Assembly (NCBI GenBank): GCA_038253945.1
Contig: JBBSGR010000002.1
Location: forward strand, 1-64,000
From: JBBRYW01 sp038253945
GTDB taxonomy: Bacteria > Actinomycetota > Thermoleophilia > Gaiellales > Gaiellaceae
Length of the DNA stretch: 64,000 nt
Direction: 5' to 3'
Both the position numbers and the translations under genes were made by a program. Each line of letters starts with the position of its first letter. The stretch's first letter is position 1. Under the pieces are notes generated by a model. It did not search any database, was not told the DNA's origin, and saw only the letters and a program-made list of their open reading frames with translations. Below are positions 33,808-41,889 of the stretch, in pieces.

Positions 33808-34449
33808 ATGACTTGGCGCTGTCTGCTGGCAGCGCTGGCAGCGGCGCTTTTGCTGCCGGCGTCAGGATCCGCGAAGCAGGTGACGGCGCTGCTCGCCGTC
33901 GGGGCCGATGGACGCTCCGTCAACGTCGGCGGCGGCTGGCCCTTGCTGAACGAGATGCGACCGCTCGACGCAGCAGCCGCGACACGTCCGGACGGTTCCT
34001 ACCTGCTGCTCTACCCCCTGATGGAGGGTGCGTTGCCGATGCAGCCCGGGCGCTACTACCCGGCCTCGGCTACCGCCTGCTGGTCCTGGTCACTGCTGCT
34101 TGAGGGCTGCCTCGGCGTTGCGCCCCTCTCGGCGCCCTGGCCCGGAATCGGCGACTTGACGCTGTTCTCGAGCGAGCCGACGACGCTGCAGACGCTCTCA
34201 CACGCGGACGCTCGCTACACGATCCCCTCGAACGCATCTGTGGCGATCGAGCTCGCGCTATTGCGCTCACCGCTTGCCCGGCCGGCGTCGCACGCGCGCT
34301 GCGCCTGGCGTCTCGATGCAAAGTGGCAAGGGCCGGCCGCTGCCGCACGGCCTCGCTCCCTGTGCCTGCGTGCAAAGGGCATCTCAGCCAGCGGTCGACT
34401 GTATCCCCTCTCCCGCTACATCACCCAGTGGCTCCGCACGGTCGGCTGA
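33808..34449 (+). CDS. Secreted hypothetical protein
   Basis: 213 residues with no recognised family. A clear Sec signal peptide (MTWRCLLAALAAALLLPASGSA) is followed by a mature part with several cysteines (ACWSWSLLLEGC, HARCAWRLD, RSLCLRAKG) that could form disulfides outside the cell. The ATG start is chosen because it begins the signal peptide. The last 22 nt overlap the next gene's GTG, suggesting co-transcription of two exported proteins. Confidence 0.6.
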   Translation: MTWRCLLAALAAALLLPASGSAKQVTALLAVGADGRSVNVGGGWPLLNEMRPLDAAAATRPDGSYLLLYPLMEGALPMQPGRYYPASATACWSWSLLLEGCLGVAPLSAPWPGIGDLTLFSSEPTTLQTLSHADARYTIPSNASVAIELALLRSPLARPASHARCAWRLDAKWQGPAAAARPRSLCLRAKGISASGRLYPLSRYITQWLRTVG

Positions 34450-34967
34450 CGCAAACGGCGCTAGTCGCCGTAGCCGCCTTGCTTCTGGCTGCCGGTCTCG
34501 TCGCAGGCGTAGCTTCCGGTAACCGCGACGCTCGGCCTGAGAGCAGGGTCGTAACGTGCGACGGGCACAGCTTCAGCTTTTCATTCGCCTTCGATCCCAA
34601 GCGGGGCGTCGTGGTCAGAAGCGGCACTCGCGTACTGGTGAGAGCGTCCCTTCGCGGCTCGATAGTGAGCAGTGTCTGCAAGGCGGCAGCTGACCCGCAC
34701 GCCTTCGTCTTCGAGATGGTCGAGCCGAGCAACAATCTCTATCGACGCACGACCATCACCTGCCGAGTGGCGGGCCCGCTCGGCATCTACCTCGCCCCTG
34801 CCTACAACGGCCGATCTTCGACAAGGAACATCCTCGTCATGGCAGGCGATCCTCCGACAACCGTTGTCGGCGCGGCGCTGACGCAGACGCATCCGCCGAC
34901 GCCGCTGAACATTCGCCGTCGTCGAGTGCCGGTCCTCTATCGGATACCGGAGAACTGCAGCTCCTAG
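34428..34967 (+). CDS. Membrane-anchored or secreted hypothetical protein
   Basis: 179 residues, no recognised family. GTG at 34428 gives an N-terminal hydrophobic segment TALVAVAALLLAAGLVAGVA, a signal or single anchor. The outer part has three cysteines (RVVTCDGHSF, SSVCKAAADP, ITCRVAGPLG) and a final Cys near the end. It overlaps the preceding secreted protein gene in another frame, so the two probably form a small operon. Function unknown. Confidence 0.55.
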   Translation: MAPHGRLTQTALVAVAALLLAAGLVAGVASGNRDARPESRVVTCDGHSFSFSFAFDPKRGVVVRSGTRVLVRASLRGSIVSSVCKAAADPHAFVFEMVEPSNNLYRRTTITCRVAGPLGIYLAPAYNGRSSTRNILVMAGDPPTTVVGAALTQTHPPTPLNIRRRRVPVLYRIPENCSS

Positions 34968-35365
34968 CGTTCCGCTCGCCTCCTCGCCGTCGTCGAGCGG
35001 GGAATGGGCGCGGAGAGCCACTCTGCCGTCCAGACGATGTCGCGTCGCCGTCTGCGTGGTCCCGCCGCTCTTTGTATGAGTCTTGGCACGGCGGCGAGAA
35101 AGGCGGCGGTCACGCTCGACTAATGACGCTCGGCGCGCCGGAGGTCCGCAGTAGGCGCGTCAGCACTGCCCGTCCGGTACCGAGCCGCGGTGCGCTGCCG
35201 AGCGCGCCCGGCGGAATGCGTCCCTCCATGTTCGAGGAAGGCGAGTTCGAATCCACAGGGCACAGTGCGTTCCGTGATCGTCCGTGACGCTGCTTCGTGG
35301 TTCCGCAATCGCCTGCGCCGGCGTCTGCGGCAAGATCTTTGCGTGTCGTCGCGGACGCGCATATC
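34968..35365. other. Region without a supportable gene
   Basis: About 400 bp between the small secreted proteins and the IS21 left end. Open frames here show no protein-like features. A stretch AGTTCGAATCC resembles a tRNA T-loop, but no cloverleaf can be built around it. Confidence 0.5.
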
Positions 35366-36091
35366 GACGCCGGTTCAATACTGACCCCCTGACGCCGGTT
35401 GAAAGCTGACCCCCCTGGCGGCGCCGCAGGCGCTGTCCGGGGTGGTCGTGAGCCTCGCTCGGTCGTGCCGTGTCGAGCGAGGAGGAGGTTGTGGTCAGGG
35501 TGGAGCAGTGGGCGGAGATCCGCCGCTTGTATTTCGTGAAGCGGCTCTCGATCAAGGAGATCGTCAGGCGCACCGGGCACGGCCGTAACACGATCCGGCG
35601 GGCGCTGCGCGCGGGCGAGTCGCCGCGGTATCGGCGTTCGCCGCGGCCGTCGAAGCTCGATCCGTTCCGCGACGAGGTGCACCGGCTGCTGCGGGCGGAT
35701 CCGCGGCTGCCGGGCAAGCGGCTGCGCGAGCTGCTCGAGGAGCAGGGCTACGTCGGCTCAAAGACGATCCTGGATGACTACCTGCGTGAGGTGCGGCCGT
35801 TGTTTCTGCCGCGACCGCGGACGTTCCAGCGCACTTCCTACCGGCCGGGCGCACTCTGCCAGTTCGACCTCTGGGAGCCGTCGCGCGAGATCCCGGTCGG
35901 GAGCGGCCAGACGCGGCGCGGCTATGTCGTGATCGGTTGTCTAACCTACTCGCGCGCCGGCGGCGGGACGCTGATCTTCTCGAAGGAGGCGCGCTCTTGG
36001 GCGAACTGCTCGAGCCGAAGGGTGCGAAGGAGAGCGACGAGCGATGATCGAGCAGACCGTCGAGGAACTCACCCTGCGCCGAGTCATTCGA
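35366..36091 (+). mobile_element. Internally deleted IS21-family element
   Basis: The left end has two direct copies of a 23-bp motif (35366-35388 and 35391-35413, GACGCCGGTT...CTGACCCC), like the multiple terminal repeats of IS21 elements. An IstA start follows, then an abrupt jump to what looks like the IstA C-terminus and the first codons of IstB (ATG 36044, ATGA overlap). No right end is evident, and homology stops at the FHA gene's 3' end. The element cannot transpose alone. Confidence 0.7.
35470..36047 (+). pseudogene. istA: IstA transposase, N-terminal part with internal deletion
   Basis: The N-terminal helix-turn-helix region is well preserved: VEQWAEIRRLYFVKRLSIKE, TGHGRNTIRRAL and LLEEQGYVGSKTILDDYLRE. 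The start of the catalytic domain, RPGALCQFDLWEP with the first Asp and YVVIGCLTYSRAGGGTLIFS, is also present. After about 35990 the remaining DDE catalytic residues are missing. In another frame, LLGELLEPKGAKESDER ends at 36047 and overlaps a short IstB-like start. IstA normally has about 500 residues, so well over half is lost. Confidence 0.7.
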
Positions 36092-36775
36092 CTAGGCCGC
36101 GCTTGTTGACTGCGAACGGCTGACGCGGTGAGGTTGAGAGCGTCGGGCGGACGCGAGGGCGAGCCGGTAGGTGGCCGCGCCGAGGCTGACCTCATCGCCG
36201 GGTCGAACCTCCAGGTCGTCCACGACCCGCCAGCCGTTCACGTAGGTGCCGTTCGCCGAGCCGAGATCGTGGAGCCACCAGGTGCCGTCGCTGTAGCGCA
36301 GCGATGCGTGCCTGCGCGAGACGGTCGGGTCGCCGAGAATGCAGTCGAAATCGCGGGAGCGTCCGAGGATGACGCTCTCTCGAAGGGGCAGAACGAGCCG
36401 GGGCATCCGTGGCTGGCGCCATGTGGCCTGAAGACGTGCCGTCCACCACGACAGCCACGCGACCGAGTTGAGGCTGGTGCGGGCGACGGCGTGCTGTCCT
36501 GGGAGATCGGCCAGCAGGTCTGTGAGCTCGGCTCGGCTCTGCACGGTGTAGGCGAGTTCGACGCGCGCCGCGAAGGTGTCGAGTGAGAGGCGCTCTTCCT
36601 CGCAGTTGCTGCGCAGCCTGCGGATCACCCACTCGCGATCGGCAGCCGAGGGACGCGGCGCCGATACCCGCGCCGTCAGAGGGGGCGGTGCTTCGTGACC
36701 CACTCCCACATCTTCCCATCCGGTTCGAGTTGCGTTCACCGCTCGGCCGGGGGCAGCCCCTGGGGGCTGATTCAT
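36092..36775 (-). CDS. DUF1707-FHA domain protein
   Basis: 227 residues. A DUF1707 domain occupies about 42-92 (RPSAADREWVIRRL, LSLDTFAARVELAY, ELTDLLADLP). A forkhead-associated domain occupies about 130-210 with the phosphothreonine-binding residues GRS (138-140), SRRH (153-156) and NGT (175-177). FHA domains bind phosphothreonine peptides, often made by Ser/Thr kinases such as those controlling cell-wall synthesis. It lies 56 bp downstream of the S13 carboxypeptidase on the same strand, so it may belong to that wall-related operon. Its 3' end abuts the IS21 remnant. Confidence 0.82.
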   Translation of the reverse strand: MNQPPGAAPGRAVNATRTGWEDVGVGHEAPPPLTARVSAPRPSAADREWVIRRLRSNCEEERLSLDTFAARVELAYTVQSRAELTDLLADLPGQHAVARTSLNSVAWLSWWTARLQATWRQPRMPRLVLPLRESVILGRSRDFDCILGDPTVSRRHASLRYSDGTWWLHDLGSANGTYVNGWRVVDDLEVRPGDEVSLGAATYRLALASARRSQPHRVSRSQSTSAA

Positions 36776-36831
36776 CGCGCCCCGCCCAGCACCGCTCGAG
36801 GGGGACGCGTTGGTAGGCAGATTCTCCGCGG

Positions 36832-38070
36832 TCAGGCGTGCTTGGCGATGATCGAGACGATTCTGTCTTCGAGGACGACCGCCTGAGGCTTCGACAGGCC
36901 GCGTGAGAGCACAGAGAACTCGGCCCATCGGCGCGACCTCTTCAACCACACCCAGCCGGAGAGGGCCGACACCTGCTTCAGGAGCGTGCCCGTCTTTGCC
37001 CTGGCCCGGAGGCCGAGCAGGCGTCCGGCGAGCGTGCCCTGGCCGGCGGTCGCCAGCGTGGAGCGGAGCGCCGAGGCCGAGGGTTCGGAGTTCGCCGCGG
37101 CGAGCAGCCGGACCATCCCGTTGGTGCTGACCCTGTTCCTGTAGGACAGTCCGGAGCCGTCATGCGCGACAGCGTCGACGCCGTGCTGTCGCGCCCAGCT
37201 TTGGATCGCTCGCGCGCCTTTCGCGATCGAGCCGGGCGGTCCGAAGACGGCGGCGCCGAGCATCTTCGTCAGCACCTCCGCGTCCAGATTCAGCGAGTCG
37301 AGGTTCTGCCGCCGGAGGATCTCGACGAGCGGCGCCGATCGAATCGTCGCCAAGACGGGCTCCCGTCTGAGCTCGCGGCCGGCCCTCGGAGGGCCGGCCA
37401 CGCGGACGCCGAGTGCGCGCAGGTCGGCCGTGAGGACGGCGGCTGCGCGCTGCTCGGGGTCGAAGACGAACCCGCCTGGGCCGGTGTTGGCGTCGAAGGT
37501 GAGCGCCGTCGGCAGGCTGATGAACCGCAGCGCGATCGGCTGCCATCCCGGCGCCCAGCGTTCGCGCGTGAAGGTGTTCGTGACACCGATCACCGATCCG
37601 CCTACCGCTGGGATGCCGGCGGCTCGCAGTCGCCGGGCAAGACCTTCGAGCGCCGCGCCGTTCAGCTCGGGGTCACCGCGGCCGACGAGCCAGAGGTCAC
37701 CTGCGACAGAGCCGTTTGCCGGGCGTGATCCCTCCACCGTCGTGGGGATCCGGAAGGCAGGGCCGAAGTGTTCGAGCAGGGCCCCCGAGAGCAGCAGCTT
37801 CTCGTTCGAGGCGGGCGGTCGCGGCATGTTGCCGGCGTGCGCGTACACGAGCCGGTCCCCCTCGGCCACCGAGACCGAGATCGGCAACCGACCGATCAAC
37901 CGCTCCGCTCGGATCATCCAGGGCTCAGGGCGGAGGCGGAGCGGAAGTGTGGCGCGTGCAGCGTCGGCAGGCCACGCCAGCGCAACCAGCAGCAAGGCAA
38001 CGAGCAAGAGCGCGACGCCGTCCAGGAGGCGCTTGCTCGAAACTCTCCGCGTGAGGCGGGAGACGGTCAC
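36832..38070 (-). CDS. dacB: D-alanyl-D-alanine carboxypeptidase/endopeptidase, S13 (PBP4/DacB) family
   Basis: 412-residue penicillin-binding protein that trims or cuts peptidoglycan stem peptides outside the membrane. An N-terminal hydrophobic signal (LLLVALLLVALAWPADA) is followed by the three active-site motifs: SNEK (Ser88-Lys91), SYRN within DGSGLSYRNRVS, and AKTGTL. GTG at 38070 overlaps the upstream carboxypeptidase stop as GTGA; a longer frame exists but would overrun that gene. The operon order murE, M14 peptidase, dacB suggests work on the same modified muropeptide. Confidence 0.88.
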   Translation of the reverse strand: MTVSRLTRRVSSKRLLDGVALLLVALLLVALAWPADAARATLPLRLRPEPWMIRAERLIGRLPISVSVAEGDRLVYAHAGNMPRPPASNEKLLLSGALLEHFGPAFRIPTTVEGSRPANGSVAGDLWLVGRGDPELNGAALEGLARRLRAAGIPAVGGSVIGVTNTFTRERWAPGWQPIALRFISLPTALTFDANTGPGGFVFDPEQRAAAVLTADLRALGVRVAGPPRAGRELRREPVLATIRSAPLVEILRRQNLDSLNLDAEVLTKMLGAAVFGPPGSIAKGARAIQSWARQHGVDAVAHDGSGLSYRNRVSTNGMVRLLAAANSEPSASALRSTLATAGQGTLAGRLLGLRARAKTGTLLKQVSALSGWVWLKRSRRWAEFSVLSRGLSKPQAVVLEDRIVSIIAKHA

Positions 38071-38784
38071 GCGTGGGCATGCCCGCGCAGCGCGGCGGCG
38101 AGTGTCAGCACCGCGCGCAGGTGGCGGCGCAGCTGCAGCGCGGAGAGGCTGCCGGCAGGCAGCTCGACCGTGAACGAGGCCGATCCGGGCTGATGGTGGT
38201 TCTGCCAGTTGGTGGCAGTACCGGCCAGCCAATGGTGGTGGTAGAAGCGCATTCCGGCGGCGCGGGCGTAGATCCGACCCGCTGTGCTGCTTGGCCCCAG
38301 GCCCAGACGAGGTTCAGGTGCTGGTGGAACCAGATCGTCACGCGCGGGCGGATGCGCAGGATCAGGTTGCGTCCGATCCGCGTCTCGCGCTCCGAGAACG
38401 AATGGGGCCCCGGGTAGTACACGTCTGCCACTGGGACGACCAGTTGGCGTTCAGGTCGACGCCGCGGCCGTTCTGGCGTGTGCCCCGAGCGTAGCCGTCA
38501 GGATTTAGGTCCGGGACGATCCAAAGGTCGAAGGGCGGGTGCCGCTGCTCCAGCGCGCGGGCGACGGCGATGCCGGCGCACTCGGTCCCGTGGATGCAGC
38601 CGACGACGAGCACGCGCGCCCCGTGTGGATCGCCAACGCGCACGGCAACGATCGGCCGCCCGCCCTGCGAGCGGCCGAGCTGGATCGGGCTGGAAGCGAT
38701 GATCGGGGCGGCCGGGGTGGAGTCCAGGCCACTGGCTAGGACGAGCATGACCAGCATGCTGGTAAGAGTCCGCTTCACCGGCAA
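38067..38784 (-). pseudogene. M14-family zinc carboxypeptidase, frameshifted
   Basis: All active-site parts of an M14 peptidase are present, but in three frames. The start is a TTG followed by a signal (LTSMLVMLVLASGLDS), zinc ligands in GCIHGTECAG, and DLNPDGYARGTRQNGRGVDL. After a shift near 38431 comes RPRVTIWFHQHLNL with the third zinc ligand. After a second shift near 38250 comes TNWQNHHQPGSASFTVELPA with the catalytic Glu. The frame then runs cleanly to a stop that overlaps dacB (GTGA). Retention of every catalytic residue suggests recent damage or sequencing error. M14 relatives include enzymes that cut gamma-D-Glu-diamino-acid bonds in peptidoglycan. Confidence 0.68.
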
Positions 38785-40295
38785 CTACGGCCGCGAGAGG
38801 CGCTCGCGGGCGCTCGAGTATCGCGGCTTGCGACGCGCGAGACGGGCGCTTGGTGGAGCGCGTCGCGGAGCTCGGCGGCGTCATCCCAGGGGTGCTTTGT
38901 CCCGGCGATCTCCTGGCTCGACTCGTGACCCTTGCCCACGAGGAGGACGATGTCGCCGGGCTCCGCGAGGCTCGCCGCGTGCTGGATCGCGTCGCGCCGG
39001 TCGAGCGCGACGCGCACGCGCGGCTTCCAAGGGCGGGGGACGCCGCCCAGCATCGCGTGAACGATCGCCTCGGCGTCTTCCGAGCGGGGGTTGTCGGAGG
39101 TAAAGATCGGCACGTCTGCGCTGGCGATCGCTGCGCCCATCGCCGGCCGCTTCTGCCGGTCGCGGTCGCCTCCGCAGCCGCCGACGACGATCAGCTTGCC
39201 GCCGGGCCGCAGTCCTCGCGCGCTCGTCAGCATGCGGTTCAGGCTCTCGGGGGTGTGAGCGTAGTCGACGATCCCAAGCACTGGCCCGGCGACGACCCTC
39301 TGCATGCGGCCGCGCGGCCCGCGCAGGCGCGGGATCGCCCGAGCGACGCGCTCCAGATCTTGACCGAGCAAGCTCGCCGCGGTGACCGCCGCGGCGAGGT
39401 TGCTCGCGTTGTGCTCGCCGAGCAGGGGCGTGCGCACGCGGTGCGGCCCGATCAGCAGGTCGGTGCCGCGCTCGTTGCACCGCTCCAGCGACCATGGCCA
39501 GCGGGCCTGCGCTCCGGAGCCGTAGAAGGCGACGCGCGCCCGCGACGTCGCGACCATGAAGCGGCCGCGTTCGTCGTCTGCGTTTGCGAGCGCGAAGGCG
39601 GACGTCGGCAGGCCGCCGAGAAAGCGCTGCTTGACCCGCGCGTAGGCCTCGATCGTGCCGTGGTAGTCGAGGTGGTCGTGTCCGAGAGTGGTGAAGATCC
39701 CGCCGTCGAAGTGGACGCCGGCGATCCGCTGCTGGTCGATCGCGTGCGAGGTCACTTCCATGAAGCAGTAGCGGCAGCCGGCGTGGACCATCATCGCCAG
39801 GAGGCGCTGGAGCTCGACGGCATCCGGGGTGGTGCGATCGTTGGGAAGGCGTTTGCCGCCGACGCGGATGCCGGTGGTGGCGATCAGCCCGCTCCCCTGA
39901 CCGAGGGCCGTGAAGAGCTGATAGAGCAGCGTCGAGACGGTGGTCTTGCCATTCGTTCCGGTGACGCCGACGACGCTCAGCGCTGCCGACGGGCAGCCGT
40001 TGACGCGCGCGGCCAGCTGCCCGACCGCCTGTGCAGGATCGTCGACGCGCACGTACGGGACGCGACGCTGGCGCAGGAGCGCCGCGGCGCTCGGCGGTGG
40101 CTCGTCGCCGCCGACGACCGCCGCGCAGCCTGCCCGCACCGCGTCGGCGATGAACGCGTGACCGTTGGCGGCTGTTCCCTTGCGGGCGACAAAGAGCGTG
40201 CCCGGGCCGGCCGCACGCGAGTCGGAGACGACGCGCCCGATCGAGATGTCGGCGTACGCCCACGGGACCGCCTCGATCAGCTCGGCTAACCGCAT
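38775..40295 (-). CDS. murE: MurE-family UDP-MurNAc-tripeptide ligase
   Basis: 506-residue Mur ligase that adds the third, usually diamino, acid to UDP-MurNAc-L-Ala-D-Glu. The UDP-binding N-domain includes VVSDSRAAGPGTLFVA, the P-loop is TGTNGKTT (112-119), and the carbamylated-Lys site is ARVKQRF (Lys222). The amino-acid-recognition motif DNPR is at 401-404, the form tied to meso-diaminopimelate in known MurE; Lys-adding enzymes have DNPA. ATG is directly preceded by AGGAG. It stands outside any dcw cluster and is divergent from a murF and diaminopropionate genes, so an alternative diamino acid is possible. Confidence 0.9.
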   Translation of the reverse strand: MRLAELIEAVPWAYADISIGRVVSDSRAAGPGTLFVARKGTAANGHAFIADAVRAGCAAVVGGDEPPPSAAALLRQRRVPYVRVDDPAQAVGQLAARVNGCPSAALSVVGVTGTNGKTTVSTLLYQLFTALGQGSGLIATTGIRVGGKRLPNDRTTPDAVELQRLLAMMVHAGCRYCFMEVTSHAIDQQRIAGVHFDGGIFTTLGHDHLDYHGTIEAYARVKQRFLGGLPTSAFALANADDERGRFMVATSRARVAFYGSGAQARWPWSLERCNERGTDLLIGPHRVRTPLLGEHNASNLAAAVTAASLLGQDLERVARAIPRLRGPRGRMQRVVAGPVLGIVDYAHTPESLNRMLTSARGLRPGGKLIVVGGCGGDRDRQKRPAMGAAIASADVPIFTSDNPRSEDAEAIVHAMLGGVPRPWKPRVRVALDRRDAIQHAASLAEPGDIVLLVGKGHESSQEIAGTKHPWDDAAELRDALHQAPVSRVASRDTRAPASASRGRSCR

Positions 40296-40325
40296 CTCCT
40301 GATGTACGGACGCGCCGCCGCCGCA

Positions 40326-40358
40326 GGTCCCGCGGGACCCGCAGCGAGCGATCGCTCG
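40326..40358. promoter_or_regulatory. Two perfect 14-bp palindromes in the divergent Mur promoter
   Basis: GGTCCCGCGGGACC (40326-40339) and CGAGCGATCGCTCG (40345-40358), 5 bp apart, fill nearly half of the 73-bp gap between the divergent murE and PLP-enzyme starts. They are candidate operators for shared control of both operons. No regulator gene is obvious next to them. Confidence 0.55.
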
Positions 40359-40368
40359 TACTTGAGTC

Positions 40369-41889
40369 GTGAGGGCTACTTCGATCGCGTATCGCCGGCG
40401 CTCCGCAGCGCACGGGCTCTTCAGCGCCGCTCTCGCCGACCTGAGCGCCGACTTCGAGGAGCTGCTGTTCCTCACTCGAAGCGCCGAGGCCGAGCTCGAC
40501 GAGGCCTGCTTCGAGCTCGCTCGGGCGTTGCTGCACGAGCGGACGCGCGAGCTGCTGATCGGTCAGCTGGCATCTTCCCGCCGTCGCTACCGGGCGCTCG
40601 CAGAGCGCTTGCTTGCGCTACGCGAGCAGGCAGCCTCCGGGCTCGCTTCACCGGAGCTCGTCCGCGAGCTAGCCGGGGAGAAGGGCTCGCTCGCCGACCT
40701 GCTCCGGACCGAGCAGGCGCTGACGGCGGCGCTCGTCGGCGCAGCCGACTGGCAGTCGCCGTCGTTCCTGCACTCGATCGGGCCCAACGCCGGCCGACAG
40801 GACGGTCGGATCCGGGCGCACTGGAACGACTACAAGCGCGACCGGCACCTCGACGCCGGCGCGTACGAGCGCCGCTACCTGCAGGCGCTGGTCGACGGGC
40901 CCCCCGGTCAACGGGCACTCCTGACGAGCTGCGGCATGGCGGCGTTCACGACCGTGCTCTCCTTCCTGCAGCTGGAGGGCAAGCTCGCCGGGCCCATTCT
41001 CGCGGGAAGTGGGCTGTACCACGAGACTCGCCTGCTGCTCGAGCGGGCGCTGCCGGGCCGCTTGCACCTCGTCGACGAAGGAGACACCACCTTGCTCCTG
41101 CGCACGATCGACGAGCTCCGGCCGAGCGCGCTCTTCCTCGACTCGCTCTCGAACACGAAGTGGATGCCCGTCCCAGAGCTTGCGCGCGTGCTCGAGCGCC
41201 TCGCCGGCAGAGAGACGTACCTCGTCCTCGACAACACCGGCCTGTCCGTTTCCTGCCAGCCGTTCGCGCTGGCCGACGAGTCGGCGCGGCTGATCGTGTT
41301 CGAGAGCCTGCTCAAGTACGCGCAGCTCGGGCTCGACCGAGCCAACGCTGGCGTCATCGTCGCCCGCGGCGGCGACGCCGCGGGCCTGTCGGGCTACCGC
41401 GAGCACCTGGGCACGAACGTGGCCGACGTCGCCGTGCACGCGCTGCCTCGCCCCGACCGCCGGGTGCTCGAGCGGCGGCTCGCGCGCCTGCAGCGCAACG
41501 CGCTGCTCCTCGCCACGCGCCTCGGTGCGGCGGGAGAGGGCGCCGTCGAGGTCGTGTATCCAGGGCTGCCTTCCCACCGCTGCGCCGCCGCCTCGCGGCG
41601 GCTGCCGTTTCGCGGCGGCTGCCTCTCGATCGTCTGCCGCGAGCAGGACGTCGAGCTGCGCCGGGAGCGCGCCCTGGTCAAGCAGGCGGTGGACGAGGCG
41701 GCGCGGCGCGGCGTTGCGCTGCTCGCCGGCTCCAGCTTCGGCTTCGGCACGACTCGGATCTACCTGACGGCGGAGGGGGCCGAGTGCGGCGAGCCATTCG
41801 TGCGGGTCGCCGCGGGTACCGAGCACCGCCTCGAGGTCGAGCGCGTCGCCGATGCGCTCGCCGCCGCCGTCAGCGAGGTAGCGCGATGA
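40369..41889 (+). CDS. PLP-dependent enzyme, Cys/Met-metabolism (cystathionine synthase/lyase-like) fold
   Basis: 506-residue protein. Residues 15-125 form an unusual helical, Leu/Ala/Arg-rich N-terminal domain of unknown role. From about 150 comes a fold-type-I PLP domain: LTSCGMAAFTT (185-195, phosphate-binding turn), VLDNTGLSV with Asp288 for the pyridine nitrogen, and ESLLKYAQL with the Schiff-base Lys316. Family members act on sulfur amino acids or do beta/gamma-eliminations and replacements. In this operon it may supply or modify a diamino acid, but its reaction cannot be predicted. It starts at GTG and is coupled to murF by ATGA. Confidence 0.75.
   Translation: MRATSIAYRRRSAAHGLFSAALADLSADFEELLFLTRSAEAELDEACFELARALLHERTRELLIGQLASSRRRYRALAERLLALREQAASGLASPELVRELAGEKGSLADLLRTEQALTAALVGAADWQSPSFLHSIGPNAGRQDGRIRAHWNDYKRDRHLDAGAYERRYLQALVDGPPGQRALLTSCGMAAFTTVLSFLQLEGKLAGPILAGSGLYHETRLLLERALPGRLHLVDEGDTTLLLRTIDELRPSALFLDSLSNTKWMPVPELARVLERLAGRETYLVLDNTGLSVSCQPFALADESARLIVFESLLKYAQLGLDRANAGVIVARGGDAAGLSGYREHLGTNVADVAVHALPRPDRRVLERRLARLQRNALLLATRLGAAGEGAVEVVYPGLPSHRCAAASRRLPFRGGCLSIVCREQDVELRRERALVKQAVDEAARRGVALLAGSSFGFGTTRIYLTAEGAECGEPFVRVAAGTEHRLEVERVADALAAAVSEVAR

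Noticed and set aside
35225..35270. tRNA-like T-loop AGTTCGAATCC
   Set aside because: No acceptor, D-arm or anticodon stem can be paired around it, so it is not called a tRNA or attachment site.
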